Shown: in pieces, positions 1-10,234 of the stretch | How the letters are laid out: the number at the start of each line of letters is the position of its first letter | Position numbering within the stretch: position 1 is the stretch's first letter | Origin: Gallionella sp. | Lineage (GTDB): Bacteria > Pseudomonadota > Gammaproteobacteria > Burkholderiales > Gallionellaceae | Reading direction: 5' to 3' | DNA length: 64,000 nt | NCBI GenBank assembly: GCA_030652475.1 | Contig: JAUSAO010000105.1 | Span: 26,527 to 90,526, forward strand | Notes under the pieces: model-generated | The model's input: the letters and a program-made list of their open reading frames with translations, nothing else | What the model was told of the DNA's origin: nothing | Database searches by the model: none | Made by a program: the position numbers and the translations under genes

Positions 1-1
1 T

Positions 2-400
2 TTGCCGGAATTGCAGCACATCGCAGGATGGCGGGTAATGATTTTTCGTGGCGATGGCGGTCGCGAACTGTTGGCTGATACGCTCAAGTCGCGGGGTGCA
101 ACGGTGGAGTATGTGACTTGCTACCGGCGCAGCCAGGTACAACAGCCGGTCAGCGAGTTGTTGCGTGCGCAGCCGGATGCCATTACTGTGACCAGCAGCG
201 AGGCGCTGGGTTATTTGTGGCAGATGCTGGATGTGCAGGCACGCCTGGCCTTGTGTAAGATGCCGTTATTTGTGCCACATCAACGCATCGCCGAATTGGC
301 GCACCGCCAGGGTTGGGGGCAAGTGCATCTGACGGGTGCCGGGGATGAGGGTTTGTTGTCTGCGTTGCTGGTCTGGGCAGAAAGGAAAGCCATCTCATGA
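2..400 (+). CDS. hemD: Uroporphyrinogen-III synthase, C-terminal part (5' truncated by window edge)
   Basis: HemD-like C-terminal sequence (VTSSEALGYLW...); overlaps hemX-like gene. Confidence 0.8.
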   Translation: MPELQHIAGWRVMIFRGDGGRELLADTLKSRGATVEYVTCYRRSQVQQPVSELLRAQPDAITVTSSEALGYLWQMLDVQARLALCKMPLFVPHQRIAELAHRQGWGQVHLTGAGDEGLLSALLVWAERKAIS

Positions 401-1521
401 GCGAGAACACTACACGCGAGCCGCATCAGCCGGATACCGGGGCTGTGACAGCGCCGCGCCTGACGCATAAAACGTCAATGTCCGATCTGTTTGCGCGCAT
501 CAGCATCACTCAGCTGACACTCATCGTGCTGGTGGTTATTTTTATCTGGCAATGGCTGGAAGGGCAAAGCGCGATCAGTGACATGCGGCAGGAATTGGCG
601 CAGAAGATTGCCGAGATGGATGGCGGGAGCAAGGCGAATGCGATCCTGATTGCAAAAAATCAGGATGAAGTGCGTGCGATGGCGGTCAAAGTAGCCGCCC
701 TTGAGGCTTACCATGCAGAGGCCCAGAATCAGCGCGTTGCGCTGGAAACCTTGTATAACAGCCTGTCGATTAGTCGCGATGAAACCGCCATGGCAGATGT
801 CGAACAATTGTTGCTGATTGCGGGCCAGCAGCTGCAATTGTCGGGCAATGTGAAGGCGGCGCTGATTGCCATGGAGAACGCCGATGCCCGTTTGCAGCGT
901 ATGGAGCGGCTCGCTTTCAACGGCTTGCGCAACTCTATTGGTCAGGATATAGATAAGCTGCGCGCACTGCCCAAAGTGGATGTGGCCGGAATTAATCTGC
1001 AGATCAACAGGTTGTTGTCAGCCGTGGATGCATTGCCGTTGGTTGACCGGCATCGCCCTTCTGAAAACCGGGTTGCAAAAAAGGAGACGCCCATCGTGGA
1101 TGAGGCAGTCTGGCAAAAGCTGTTGCGCACCATCTGGCTGGAAGTCAAACAACTGGTACGGATAGAGAATACCGGCCTGGCGCAAATTTCGCTGTTGCCG
1201 CCCAAACAGGAGTTTTTCCTGCGTGAAAATCTGAAGATGCGCCTGATGCTGGCGCGTCTGGCGTTGTTGTCACGCGATCAGGACAGCTACAGACAAGAGC
1301 TGAAAACCGCGCAGCTTTGGACGAAGCAATTTTTCGACGTCAATTCGCCGGAAGGATCGCGCTTGCTGGATGAGCTCAACAAACTGGCCACCGCCAGTAT
1401 CAACATCGAATTGCCGGATATCAGCGCCAGCCTGCAAGCCGTGCGAAATTATCGCCTGAGCCATGAAAACGCGGCGGACATCGGAACGCAGCGCGCTATT
1501 CCGCAGAAGGCGGCGAGATGA
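397..1521 (+). CDS. hemX: HemX-like protein (uroporphyrinogen-III C-methyltransferase family)
   Basis: N-terminal TM then coiled/helical HemX-type sequence; position between hemD and hemY. Confidence 0.85.
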   Translation: MSENTTREPHQPDTGAVTAPRLTHKTSMSDLFARISITQLTLIVLVVIFIWQWLEGQSAISDMRQELAQKIAEMDGGSKANAILIAKNQDEVRAMAVKVAALEAYHAEAQNQRVALETLYNSLSISRDETAMADVEQLLLIAGQQLQLSGNVKAALIAMENADARLQRMERLAFNGLRNSIGQDIDKLRALPKVDVAGINLQINRLLSAVDALPLVDRHRPSENRVAKKETPIVDEAVWQKLLRTIWLEVKQLVRIENTGLAQISLLPPKQEFFLRENLKMRLMLARLALLSRDQDSYRQELKTAQLWTKQFFDVNSPEGSRLLDELNKLATASINIELPDISASLQAVRNYRLSHENAADIGTQRAIPQKAAR

Positions 1522-2237
1522 AGCACCTGGTTTCAATTCTGCTGCTGTTTGCGGCGGCAGTGGCGCTGGGCACGATCCTGCAAAACACTGCTTACGTGCT
1601 GCTGGTCTACCCGCCTTATCGCATTGAGTTATCGCTTAAACTCTTTGTTCTCCTGTTGCTGTCTGTCTTTGTGCTCGGATACTGGCTGATCCATTTGCTG
1701 GCGGCCACCACGCAATTGCCGGCCATCGTGCAGAAGTTGCGGCTTGATCGTGCGCAGAAAAAAGCACGCAAACTGCTCGATATCGCGTTGAGCGCTTTTT
1801 TTGAAGGTCGCTATATGGAAGCGGAAAAAATTGCAGCCAGGGCCATTAAACTGGGAGAAAGCTCCGCCTTGTATCCCATTATCGCGGCGCGTTCAGCGCA
1901 CGAACTCGAGGCGACGGACAGGCGGGATGCGTATTTGTCTATCGTCGGCAGCAAATCGCCGGGCGATACGACGATGCGTTTTATGGCAACGGCGAAGTTC
2001 AAGCTGGATCAGCATGATCAGCAGGGCGCGTTAAATGCCTTGCAGGAATTGCGCGATAGCGGGGCAAGGGTTAATGTCGGCGTGTTGGCTTTGGAGCTCA
2101 AAGCGCAGCAACAGTCGGGCAATTGGGACGAAGTGCTGCGTGTGCTGGAACAGATGGAAAAGCGCAAGGGTATTGATGCCGTGCAGGCCGAGCAGGTGCG
2201 TCAACAAGCTCTGCAGGGAAGAGATCGTCAACAATAA
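1518..2237 (+). CDS. hemY: HemY-like TPR membrane protein of heme biosynthesis locus, probably short form
   Basis: Two N-terminal TMs, HemY_N-like sequence; 4-nt overlap with hemX. Confidence 0.8.
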   Translation: MKHLVSILLLFAAAVALGTILQNTAYVLLVYPPYRIELSLKLFVLLLLSVFVLGYWLIHLLAATTQLPAIVQKLRLDRAQKKARKLLDIALSAFFEGRYMEAEKIAARAIKLGESSALYPIIAARSAHELEATDRRDAYLSIVGSKSPGDTTMRFMATAKFKLDQHDQQGALNALQELRDSGARVNVGVLALELKAQQQSGNWDEVLRVLEQMEKRKGIDAVQAEQVRQQALQGRDRQQ

Positions 2238-2285
2238 TCTCTAAACGGCTGACCACATCCAGCAAAATTTCCATCGCGCGCCCCT

Positions 2286-2645
2286 TCATTGCAGCGGAGC
2301 GATAATCCAGTCAGCCAAACGTTGACGCAACCGCATCAACATGTCGTCTTTGATGTTGCCAATGCTGCCAACCAACATCGCGCCATCCAGCACGGCCAGT
2401 CTTGATAAGCGCAATACGCTGGCAGCTTTCAATCCAGTGGCAGCAAAATCGGTATCATTCTGGGTAAGGACTTCATCGAGGCCAGTCTCGGCCTGTTGTA
2501 CTTGCGAAGAAACCATGCACACCAGCCAATCGTCGAAATGGTTGGACGCTGGTCGCAACAGCAGCACAGGACGGAGTTTGGTTCCCGACAAATCGGTGTA
2601 AGGAAAAGGCGTGAGGACGATCTGCCCAGCCCGCTTCATTGCCAA
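2286..2645 (-). CDS. PemK/MazF-family toxin
   Basis: MKRAGQIVLTPFPYTDLSGTKLRPVLLL motif typical of MazF/PemK; downstream of antitoxin-like ORF. Confidence 0.85.
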   Translation of the reverse strand: MAMKRAGQIVLTPFPYTDLSGTKLRPVLLLRPASNHFDDWLVCMVSSQVQQAETGLDEVLTQNDTDFAATGLKAASVLRLSRLAVLDGAMLVGSIGNIKDDMLMRLRQRLADWIIAPLQ

Positions 2646-2875
2646 CGTTCCTTGATGTCATCGCGCGTATAGCTCACAGCCTCATCTTCCATGCCGCGCA
2701 ATGCCTGACGCATGGCTAATTGGGCAAACTCGCCGTCCGTCCATTCTTCAGGTTCTTGTCGCTTGCTACTTACTATCCCTGATTTTGTGGCAAGAAACTC
2801 AACGAAGTCGAATACTTCTGCGCGCTTGTCTTGTGGCAGGTTTTGCAGTGTTTCGATCAGTTCCGCATATCCCAT
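2636..2875 (-). CDS. Antitoxin-like small protein (DUF2281-like)
   Basis: ELIETLQNLPQDKRAEVFDFVEFL; overlaps toxin ORF by 10 nt. Confidence 0.7.
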   Translation of the reverse strand: MGYAELIETLQNLPQDKRAEVFDFVEFLATKSGIVSSKRQEPEEWTDGEFAQLAMRQALRGMEDEAVSYTRDDIKERWQ

Positions 2876-3073
2876 TTATTCCTCCATTGGGGTTATATCA
2901 ACTCGATAACCGTGGTCTGTCCCCTGATTCCAGTCCCCTGATTCCAGAAATCGATTTCAGAAAAATATGTCATTTAATAAATTAAATTCAGTGAGTTACC
3001 CTGTGCATAACTTCGAATCTCCGGACAGTAGTGAGCCAAAATAATTTTCTTCATTTCAGTCCCCTTAATTGTT

Positions 3074-3298
3074 TTAGGGCGTTGTTTGCCAAGAAATATC
3101 AATTTTTCTATGGCTTGACACACAGTCTCGCAGATAAAGATTTATAAGGCTCTGATACGGTACACCCTTTTCGTCAGCCATTTGTTTGAAATAGCCAATA
3201 ACATCTTCGCTCAACCGCATCGTGACAGATTTTTTGAGCTTAGCCGCATAAGGATTTTTGCGGGATTTCATTTTTGACAGATCGTATTCAGTTTTCAT
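3074..3298 (-). CDS. brnA: BrnA-family antitoxin
   Basis: VTMRLSEDVIGYFKQMADEKGVPYQSLINLYLRDC; 4-nt overlap with BrnT-like gene. Confidence 0.85.
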   Translation of the reverse strand: MKTEYDLSKMKSRKNPYAAKLKKSVTMRLSEDVIGYFKQMADEKGVPYQSLINLYLRDCVSSHRKIDISWQTTP

Positions 3299-3582
3299 GG
3301 CTTAACCCCTTGATAATAGTTACTCTCGTTTTTCGTGGCTTTTCTTGCCGAGATGATCCGAACAATGTTGCCTTGGTCGCGTTCGCAATGGCAGACAATC
3401 AGGAGGCGAGCTTCATCACTGAAGCCAAGCATCAGAAATCTGTCTTCTGACACGGAATTATCTTCATCAAAGAATTGCACAGCGAACTCGTCGTAGAAGA
3501 CAGATTGAGCCTCCTCAAACGAAACGCCATGCTTCTTCTTGTTTGAGGCCGCTTTAGCTGTATCCCACTCGAATGCAATCAT
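3295..3582 (-). CDS. brnT: BrnT-family toxin
   Basis: FEWDTAKAASNKKKHGVSFEEAQSVFYDE ... RIISARKATKNE. Confidence 0.9.
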   Translation of the reverse strand: MIAFEWDTAKAASNKKKHGVSFEEAQSVFYDEFAVQFFDEDNSVSEDRFLMLGFSDEARLLIVCHCERDQGNIVRIISARKATKNESNYYQGVKP

Positions 3583-3588
3583 GAATAC

Positions 3589-3616
3589 ATTGTATGTACG
3601 CTGGATAAATTGTCAA
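3589..3616 (-). promoter_or_regulatory. Predicted sigma70 promoter of brnTA (TTGACA-N16-TACAAT on minus strand)
   Basis: tgtcaa 3611-3616 (-35) and attgta 3589-3594 (-10), just upstream of brnT start. Confidence 0.6.
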
Positions 3617-3620
3617 GAAG

Positions 3621-3680
3621 CCCTAACGAGCTAAGGGGCTGCGCGCTTTTGCGCAGTCCTTCTTGAACGCAAGGTTAGGC
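3621..3680 (-). other. Integron attC-like site (60 bp)
   Basis: Minus strand: GCCTAAC ... TTCAAG.. hairpin ..CTTAGC ... GTTAGGG; R boxes plus internal stem CTGCGC/GCGCAG. Confidence 0.65.
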
Positions 3681-3705
3681 CAGAACCATGCAACCCATGG
3701 TTTGT

Positions 3706-4608
3706 TCACGGTTGTACTCTCTCAACTGGTAAAGTAGTACATCGGAACGAGCCAGGTAGTTTTGTCACCTCCGAATAGTCAATCAGAATAGTCTCAACAC
3801 CTTTGGATTCTAGCAATGTAGCCAAGCGTTCGCTCCGTTCACGCATAACCACTTTTCGGGGTGAAAGGGCAAATGTGTTGATTTCAAGGTTTGCTGTTTC
3901 CTCATCTGTGGCCTCTATCAAGTCAAAATGATTTTCGAGCCATTTCAGGCTTTCTGGCTTGAAACTCTTGGTGTGAATAAACCCGATCCCTTTGGCGGGA
4001 ATATTAAACTTCGTGTCCAAGTGAATTATTCCTCTATGCGTAAACTCTATCGTAACTATTTCGCGGTCTATTCCTGATTCTTTCAGTTTTCTTCTCAAGC
4101 AATCAACACCCTCTTTGTTGGTTTCCTCACCCAGTCCGACGATGACATACTGTTCATCTACGATTACGTCGCCGCCCTCAATTGATCCCTTTTCAATGTG
4201 AGCAACTTTGGAAAAGCGAGGGAGTAGATTTTCTAGTCCTTCAAGCTCTCGTTTCCTGTAATAGCGCCTCGGATTCGCGCAGAAAAAGGTATCATCAATT
4301 GCGAACCCTATATCCCTTGTGTAATGTTGTGTAGCACAACCAGATACTTGATCCGCTAATAACACTTCAACTCCGTTAGCCTTCATGATTTCCATGAACG
4401 TTTGTTGCTGCCTGCGCACTTTTTCACAGTTAAAAAACGGATTGAATTTGTTATACCAAAGCTGATAAAGGAGGGCTGCGTCAATTCCTCCGTACCGTAG
4501 AACCGAACTGACAGAGACGGGATTAGCGAAACACATCACCACTGTTTTCAGCGTTGCTGTTTCAGATGGAAGATTGATTGAGATGAGGTCGGTTTTATTT
4601 TGATTCAT
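3706..4608 (-). CDS. Dimethylarginine dimethylaminohydrolase / amidinotransferase-family protein
   Basis: Catalytic-type motifs: SIEGGD, H..IIHLDTKF, C-terminal PGSFRCTTLPV. Confidence 0.85.
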   Translation of the reverse strand: MNQNKTDLISINLPSETATLKTVVMCFANPVSVSSVLRYGGIDAALLYQLWYNKFNPFFNCEKVRRQQQTFMEIMKANGVEVLLADQVSGCATQHYTRDIGFAIDDTFFCANPRRYYRKRELEGLENLLPRFSKVAHIEKGSIEGGDVIVDEQYVIVGLGEETNKEGVDCLRRKLKESGIDREIVTIEFTHRGIIHLDTKFNIPAKGIGFIHTKSFKPESLKWLENHFDLIEATDEETANLEINTFALSPRKVVMRERSERLATLLESKGVETILIDYSEVTKLPGSFRCTTLPVERVQP

Positions 4609-4665
4609 AACTCGTGGATAGCTTTTCGATTGCGTTCATGGATAAGGTTCCCTCGTCAACAAGTG

Positions 4666-4730
4666 GCCTAACGTAGAGCTAAGCGGGCGGCGCGGCTTTT
4701 TGCGCAGCTCCGCTTGAGCGCCGGTTAGGT
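4666..4730 (-). other. Integron attC-like site (65 bp)
   Basis: Minus strand: ACCTAAC ... GCTCAAGCGG ... CCGCTTAGC ... GTTAGGC; L'' carries the extra C (extrahelical base) relative to L'. Confidence 0.75.
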
Positions 4731-4789
4731 CTCTTCGCCATGAATGATACCCCTCGCCGAAACTTCGATTTGCGATAGAACATTTAAAT

Positions 4790-4814
4790 GGTGGGCAGAT
4801 AAAACCTGCCCACC
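4790..4814. terminator. Hairpin downstream of pgm (possible terminator/repeat)
   Basis: GGTGGGCAG ataaaac CTGCCCACC inverted repeat. Confidence 0.5.
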
Positions 4815-4849
4815 CTACGGGAATCTATTGATTCCGCCCCATTTTTACA

Positions 4850-6556
<1,707 letters not shown>

Positions 6557-6754
6557 TTACCATTAGTAGGGAAAATTCAGGCTAGGCGAACACCTGGCAA
6601 CATTATTTGATAGTCAGGGGGGTTGACCCGTTGCTTCGTCAGTTGTCTCTGGCATCAATCACATTTACGTCAGGATTGAACCGATGACTTTCCCCAAAGT
6701 CGCATTTTCCTGCAATAATTACGCAACCAATGATATTGAAAGTGAGCAGGCAAA

Positions 6755-7417
6755 ATGATGAGTCAAGACGATTTGAAACGTGCGGTGGCACTCGCTGCGA
6801 TTGAATATGTTCCGCTGGATTGCATCGTGGGTGTGGGAACGGGTTCAACCGCCAATTTCTTTATTGATGAATTAGCCAAGATCAAACACAAAATACGCGG
6901 TGCGGTGGCCAGCTCTGAAGCTTCGGCCATTCGTTTGCGCGGGCACGGTATTGAGGTGCTGTCACTGAACGAGGCGGGTGATTTGCCTGTGTACGTGGAT
7001 GGCGCGGATGAAATAACCCGTCACATGCACATGGTGAAGGGCGGCGGCGGGGCGCTGACGCGCGAAAAGATTGTCGCTGGTGCGAGCAAAAAATTTATTT
7101 GTCTGTGCGATGCCAGCAAGCTGGTCGGTGTGCTGGGCAAGTTCCCGTTGCCAATCGAAGTGATTCCTATGGCGCGCAGTTCTGTTGCGCGGCAGCTGGT
7201 TGCGCTGGGCGGGCAACCCAAGTTGCGCGAGGGCTTCACCACCGATAATGGTAACGTCATTCTCGATGTGCACGGCATGAGCATCATGAATCCGGTTGAG
7301 CTGGAATCGACGCTGGATCATATCGCCGGCGTGGTGACCAATGGTCTGTTTGCGCGCCGTGGAGCAGATGTGCTGCTGCTGGGCACGCCGGAAGGCGTGA
7401 AGACGATGACGGTCTGA
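6755..7417 (+). CDS. rpiA: Ribose-5-phosphate isomerase A
   Basis: [32 protein letters not shown] motifs. Confidence 0.95.
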   Translation: MMSQDDLKRAVALAAIEYVPLDCIVGVGTGSTANFFIDELAKIKHKIRGAVASSEASAIRLRGHGIEVLSLNEAGDLPVYVDGADEITRHMHMVKGGGGALTREKIVAGASKKFICLCDASKLVGVLGKFPLPIEVIPMARSSVARQLVALGGQPKLREGFTTDNGNVILDVHGMSIMNPVELESTLDHIAGVVTNGLFARRGADVLLLGTPEGVKTMTV

Positions 7418-7514
7418 GCCATGCTGCCGGCGAGTGCGTGCAGTGCTGCTGTCACAAATTTTTCACACTGAGCTTATATACTGCAATATTTTATCCATCC
7501 AATTGAGGAACCCC

Positions 7515-8222
7515 ATGAACAGTACTGATCACACCTCCAAGCAATTCGATGTCGAGCTTGAAGCCATACGTGCCTACGTGTTGCAGATGGGAGGGCTGGT
7601 AGAAAGTCAGATCAAGAGTGCCGTCATCTCGCTGGTGGACGGTGATGTTGAACTGATGAATCGGGTGATTGATGATGATCATCGTGTCAATGCCATGGAG
7701 GTCAAGATAGACGACGTCTGTAGTCAGGTGATCGCGCGCCGCCAGCCGACTGCCAGCGATTTGCGTCTGGTAATGATGGTCGTCAAAACGATCACCGATC
7801 TTGAGCGTATCGGTGATGAAGCCGAAAAAATCGCCCGCATGGCCAAGATGCTGTCGCAAAAACACGGGCTGGCCATCCCGCGTTATCACGAAATTAAACA
7901 TGCTGCGGAAATTGCGGTGGATATGTTGCGCAAATCGCTGGATGCGTTTGCGCGTCTGGATGTGGTCATGGCCGCCGAAGTGGTTCGTCAGGATGATCAG
8001 GTAGACGAAGAATTCCGCTCCATCATGCGCTATCTCATCACCTTCATGATGGAAGATCCGCGCACCATTTCCACTTCGCTGGAAATATTATTCGTGGCGA
8101 AGGCGATTGAGCGTATCGGCGACCACGCCAAGAATATCTCCGAATACGTCATCTATATGGTCAAGGGGCGTGATGTGCGTCATGTTTCCCTCGATGAAAT
8201 CGAACGCGAAGTTCTCAAGTAA
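7515..8222 (+). CDS. phoU: Phosphate transport system regulator PhoU (start chosen after GAGGA RBS)
   Basis: PhoU repeats; ORF track opens at 7434 but ATG at 7515 has an RBS. Confidence 0.93.
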   Translation: MNSTDHTSKQFDVELEAIRAYVLQMGGLVESQIKSAVISLVDGDVELMNRVIDDDHRVNAMEVKIDDVCSQVIARRQPTASDLRLVMMVVKTITDLERIGDEAEKIARMAKMLSQKHGLAIPRYHEIKHAAEIAVDMLRKSLDAFARLDVVMAAEVVRQDDQVDEEFRSIMRYLITFMMEDPRTISTSLEILFVAKAIERIGDHAKNISEYVIYMVKGRDVRHVSLDEIEREVLK

Positions 8223-9724
8223 TGGAACAGCAACCCATACTTGCTGCTGTTGATATGGGGTCGAACAGCTTTCGGCTCCAGGTGGCAAGGGTGGAAGGCG
8301 AGCAACTTTACATGCTGGACGGACTGCGCGAACCGGTGCGTCTGGCCGCCGGCCTCACGGCAGACAATTATCTGGATGAAGCGGCGCAACAGCGCGCACT
8401 TGAAGCGCTGGGGCGTTTTGCCGAACGACTGCGTGACCTGCCGCCAGGCGCAGTGCGTGCAGTGGGTACCAACTCACTGCGCGTGGCTGAAAATGCCGCA
8501 GAATTTATCGCAAAAGCAGAAAAAGTCTTGGGTTTCCCGATAGAAGTCATTGCCGGGCACGAAGAAGCACGGCTGATTTATATGGGCGTGGCGCATGGTC
8601 TGCCTCAGACGGATGACAATCTGCTGGTGATGGATATAGGCGGTGGCTCCACCGAATTCATTATTGGCCACGGTATGACACCGCTCAAGCTGGAGAGCCT
8701 GTATATGGGCTGTGTCAGTTTTAGCAGCCGGTTTTTTCCGGACGGGAAAATCAGCAAGCGCAGCATGGAAAAGGCAGAGATTGCCGCCCGCAGTGAATTG
8801 CAGGCCATCATCGTAGACTATCGCGATCACTGGCAGAAAGCGCTCGGCTCATCGGGTACCGCCAAGGCGATCGCCGAAATACTGGAAATGAACGGCTACA
8901 GCAAGAACGGCATCACCCGTGATGGCCTGGAAAAACTGCGTGCGGAACTGCTCAAGGCGGGGGATATTAAAAAGCTGAATCTGCAAGGCTTGCGCGAGGA
9001 CAGATTGCCTTCGTTGCCGGGCGGCTTCGCGATCATGTATGCCGCGTTTTGCGAATTGGGCATCACCGATATGCAAGTTGCGCTCAGTGCTCTGCGTGAA
9101 GGGGTGTTATATGATTTGTGGGGACGCTTCCACAATAATGATATGCGTGATGTCACCGTGCAGCATTTCATGCATCGTTATCATGTGGTTCCGGCACAGG
9201 CCGCGCGCGTATCCAGACTGGCCCTTGAACTGGCACGGCAATTCTTCGCTAACGATACGAGCGGTTCACAGCGCACGCTCCAGGCTAACGAGTCGGCTCT
9301 GCAAGTGCTGGGCTGGGTCGCCAATCTGCATGCCATCGGCATCCGCGTGGCACACAGTGGTTACCATAAACATACCGCCTATATTCTCGCCAATGCTGAT
9401 ATGCCGGGTTTTTCGAAGAAGGAGCAGGCAAGACTGAGCTTGCTTGCGCTGGCGCATCGCCGCAGCATGAAAAAATTGCAGGGTTTGTTGACGGATGAAG
9501 AGGATTGCGTGCTGGCGATGAGTTTGCGCCTGGCGGCCTTGTTTTACCGTAATCGCAGCGATGTCGCCTTGCCCGAGATGCATGCCAGTTTCAGCGGAAA
9601 AAAGTATTCTCTTGCCATGAACGCGGGCTGGCTGGAACAAAGCCCGCTGACAGAAGCGGCTTTGCAGGAAGAAGTGAAGCAATGGAAGACGCTGGGCGTC
9701 ACCATGCAGATTATCAAAAAATAA
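8222..9724 (+). CDS. ppx: Exopolyphosphatase (Ppx/GppA family)
   Basis: AAVDMGSNSFRLQVAR, MDIGGGSTEFI motifs; adjacent to phoU. Confidence 0.93.
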   Translation: MEQQPILAAVDMGSNSFRLQVARVEGEQLYMLDGLREPVRLAAGLTADNYLDEAAQQRALEALGRFAERLRDLPPGAVRAVGTNSLRVAENAAEFIAKAEKVLGFPIEVIAGHEEARLIYMGVAHGLPQTDDNLLVMDIGGGSTEFIIGHGMTPLKLESLYMGCVSFSSRFFPDGKISKRSMEKAEIAARSELQAIIVDYRDHWQKALGSSGTAKAIAEILEMNGYSKNGITRDGLEKLRAELLKAGDIKKLNLQGLREDRLPSLPGGFAIMYAAFCELGITDMQVALSALREGVLYDLWGRFHNNDMRDVTVQHFMHRYHVVPAQAARVSRLALELARQFFANDTSGSQRTLQANESALQVLGWVANLHAIGIRVAHSGYHKHTAYILANADMPGFSKKEQARLSLLALAHRRSMKKLQGLLTDEEDCVLAMSLRLAALFYRNRSDVALPEMHASFSGKKYSLAMNAGWLEQSPLTEAALQEEVKQWKTLGVTMQIIKK

Positions 9725-9757
9725 CCTCCGTTCTCCTTCAGTGGTAAACTCCGCGCC

Positions 9758-10160
9758 GAAGCTGGCCAGACAGTCGCCGCGCACGCAAGTGGAATTCGGG
9801 GAAATCCGAATTCACCTTCGGCGGGGAGGAAAGTCCGGGCTCCATAGAGCAGAATGCCGGTTAATGGCCGGACACCGTGAGGTGATGGAAAGTGCCACAG
9901 AAAATAAACCGCCGATGGCCGGACTTTTTTACCCGCAAGGGTGGTCAAGTCGGGATCAGGTAAGGGCGAAACGGTGCGGTAAGAGCGCACCGCACTCACG
10001 GTAACGGGAGTGGCAGGGCAAACCCCATTCGGAGCAAGATCAAATAGGCTGACTATGGCGTGGCTCGCGTCGTCAGCGGGTAGATTGCTTGAGCGTAAGG
10101 TAACGAAACGCCTAGAGGAATGACTGTCCACGACAGAACCCGGCTTATCGGCCAGCTTCA
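9758..10160 (+). ncRNA. rnpB: RNase P RNA (bacterial class A)
   Basis: GAAGCTGGCC...GGCCAGCTTC closing helix; GAGGAAAGTCCGGGCTCCATAG and AGAACCCGGCTTATC conserved blocks. Confidence 0.95.
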
Positions 10161-10234
10161 CCTTCTTTTGCCTTTGTGCGCCAACCCCGGTATCAATTCC
10201 TGATGCAGTAGAGGACGTTAAAGGATCAGGTTTT

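Noticed and set aside
2909-2942. Near-duplicate GTCCCCTGATTCCA x2
   Set aside because: Short two-copy tandem, common dispersed fragment; no further structure.
2980-3074. Third attC site downstream of brnA
   Set aside because: GTTATGC-like and YYYAAC-like strings exist, but no matching L boxes or hairpin.
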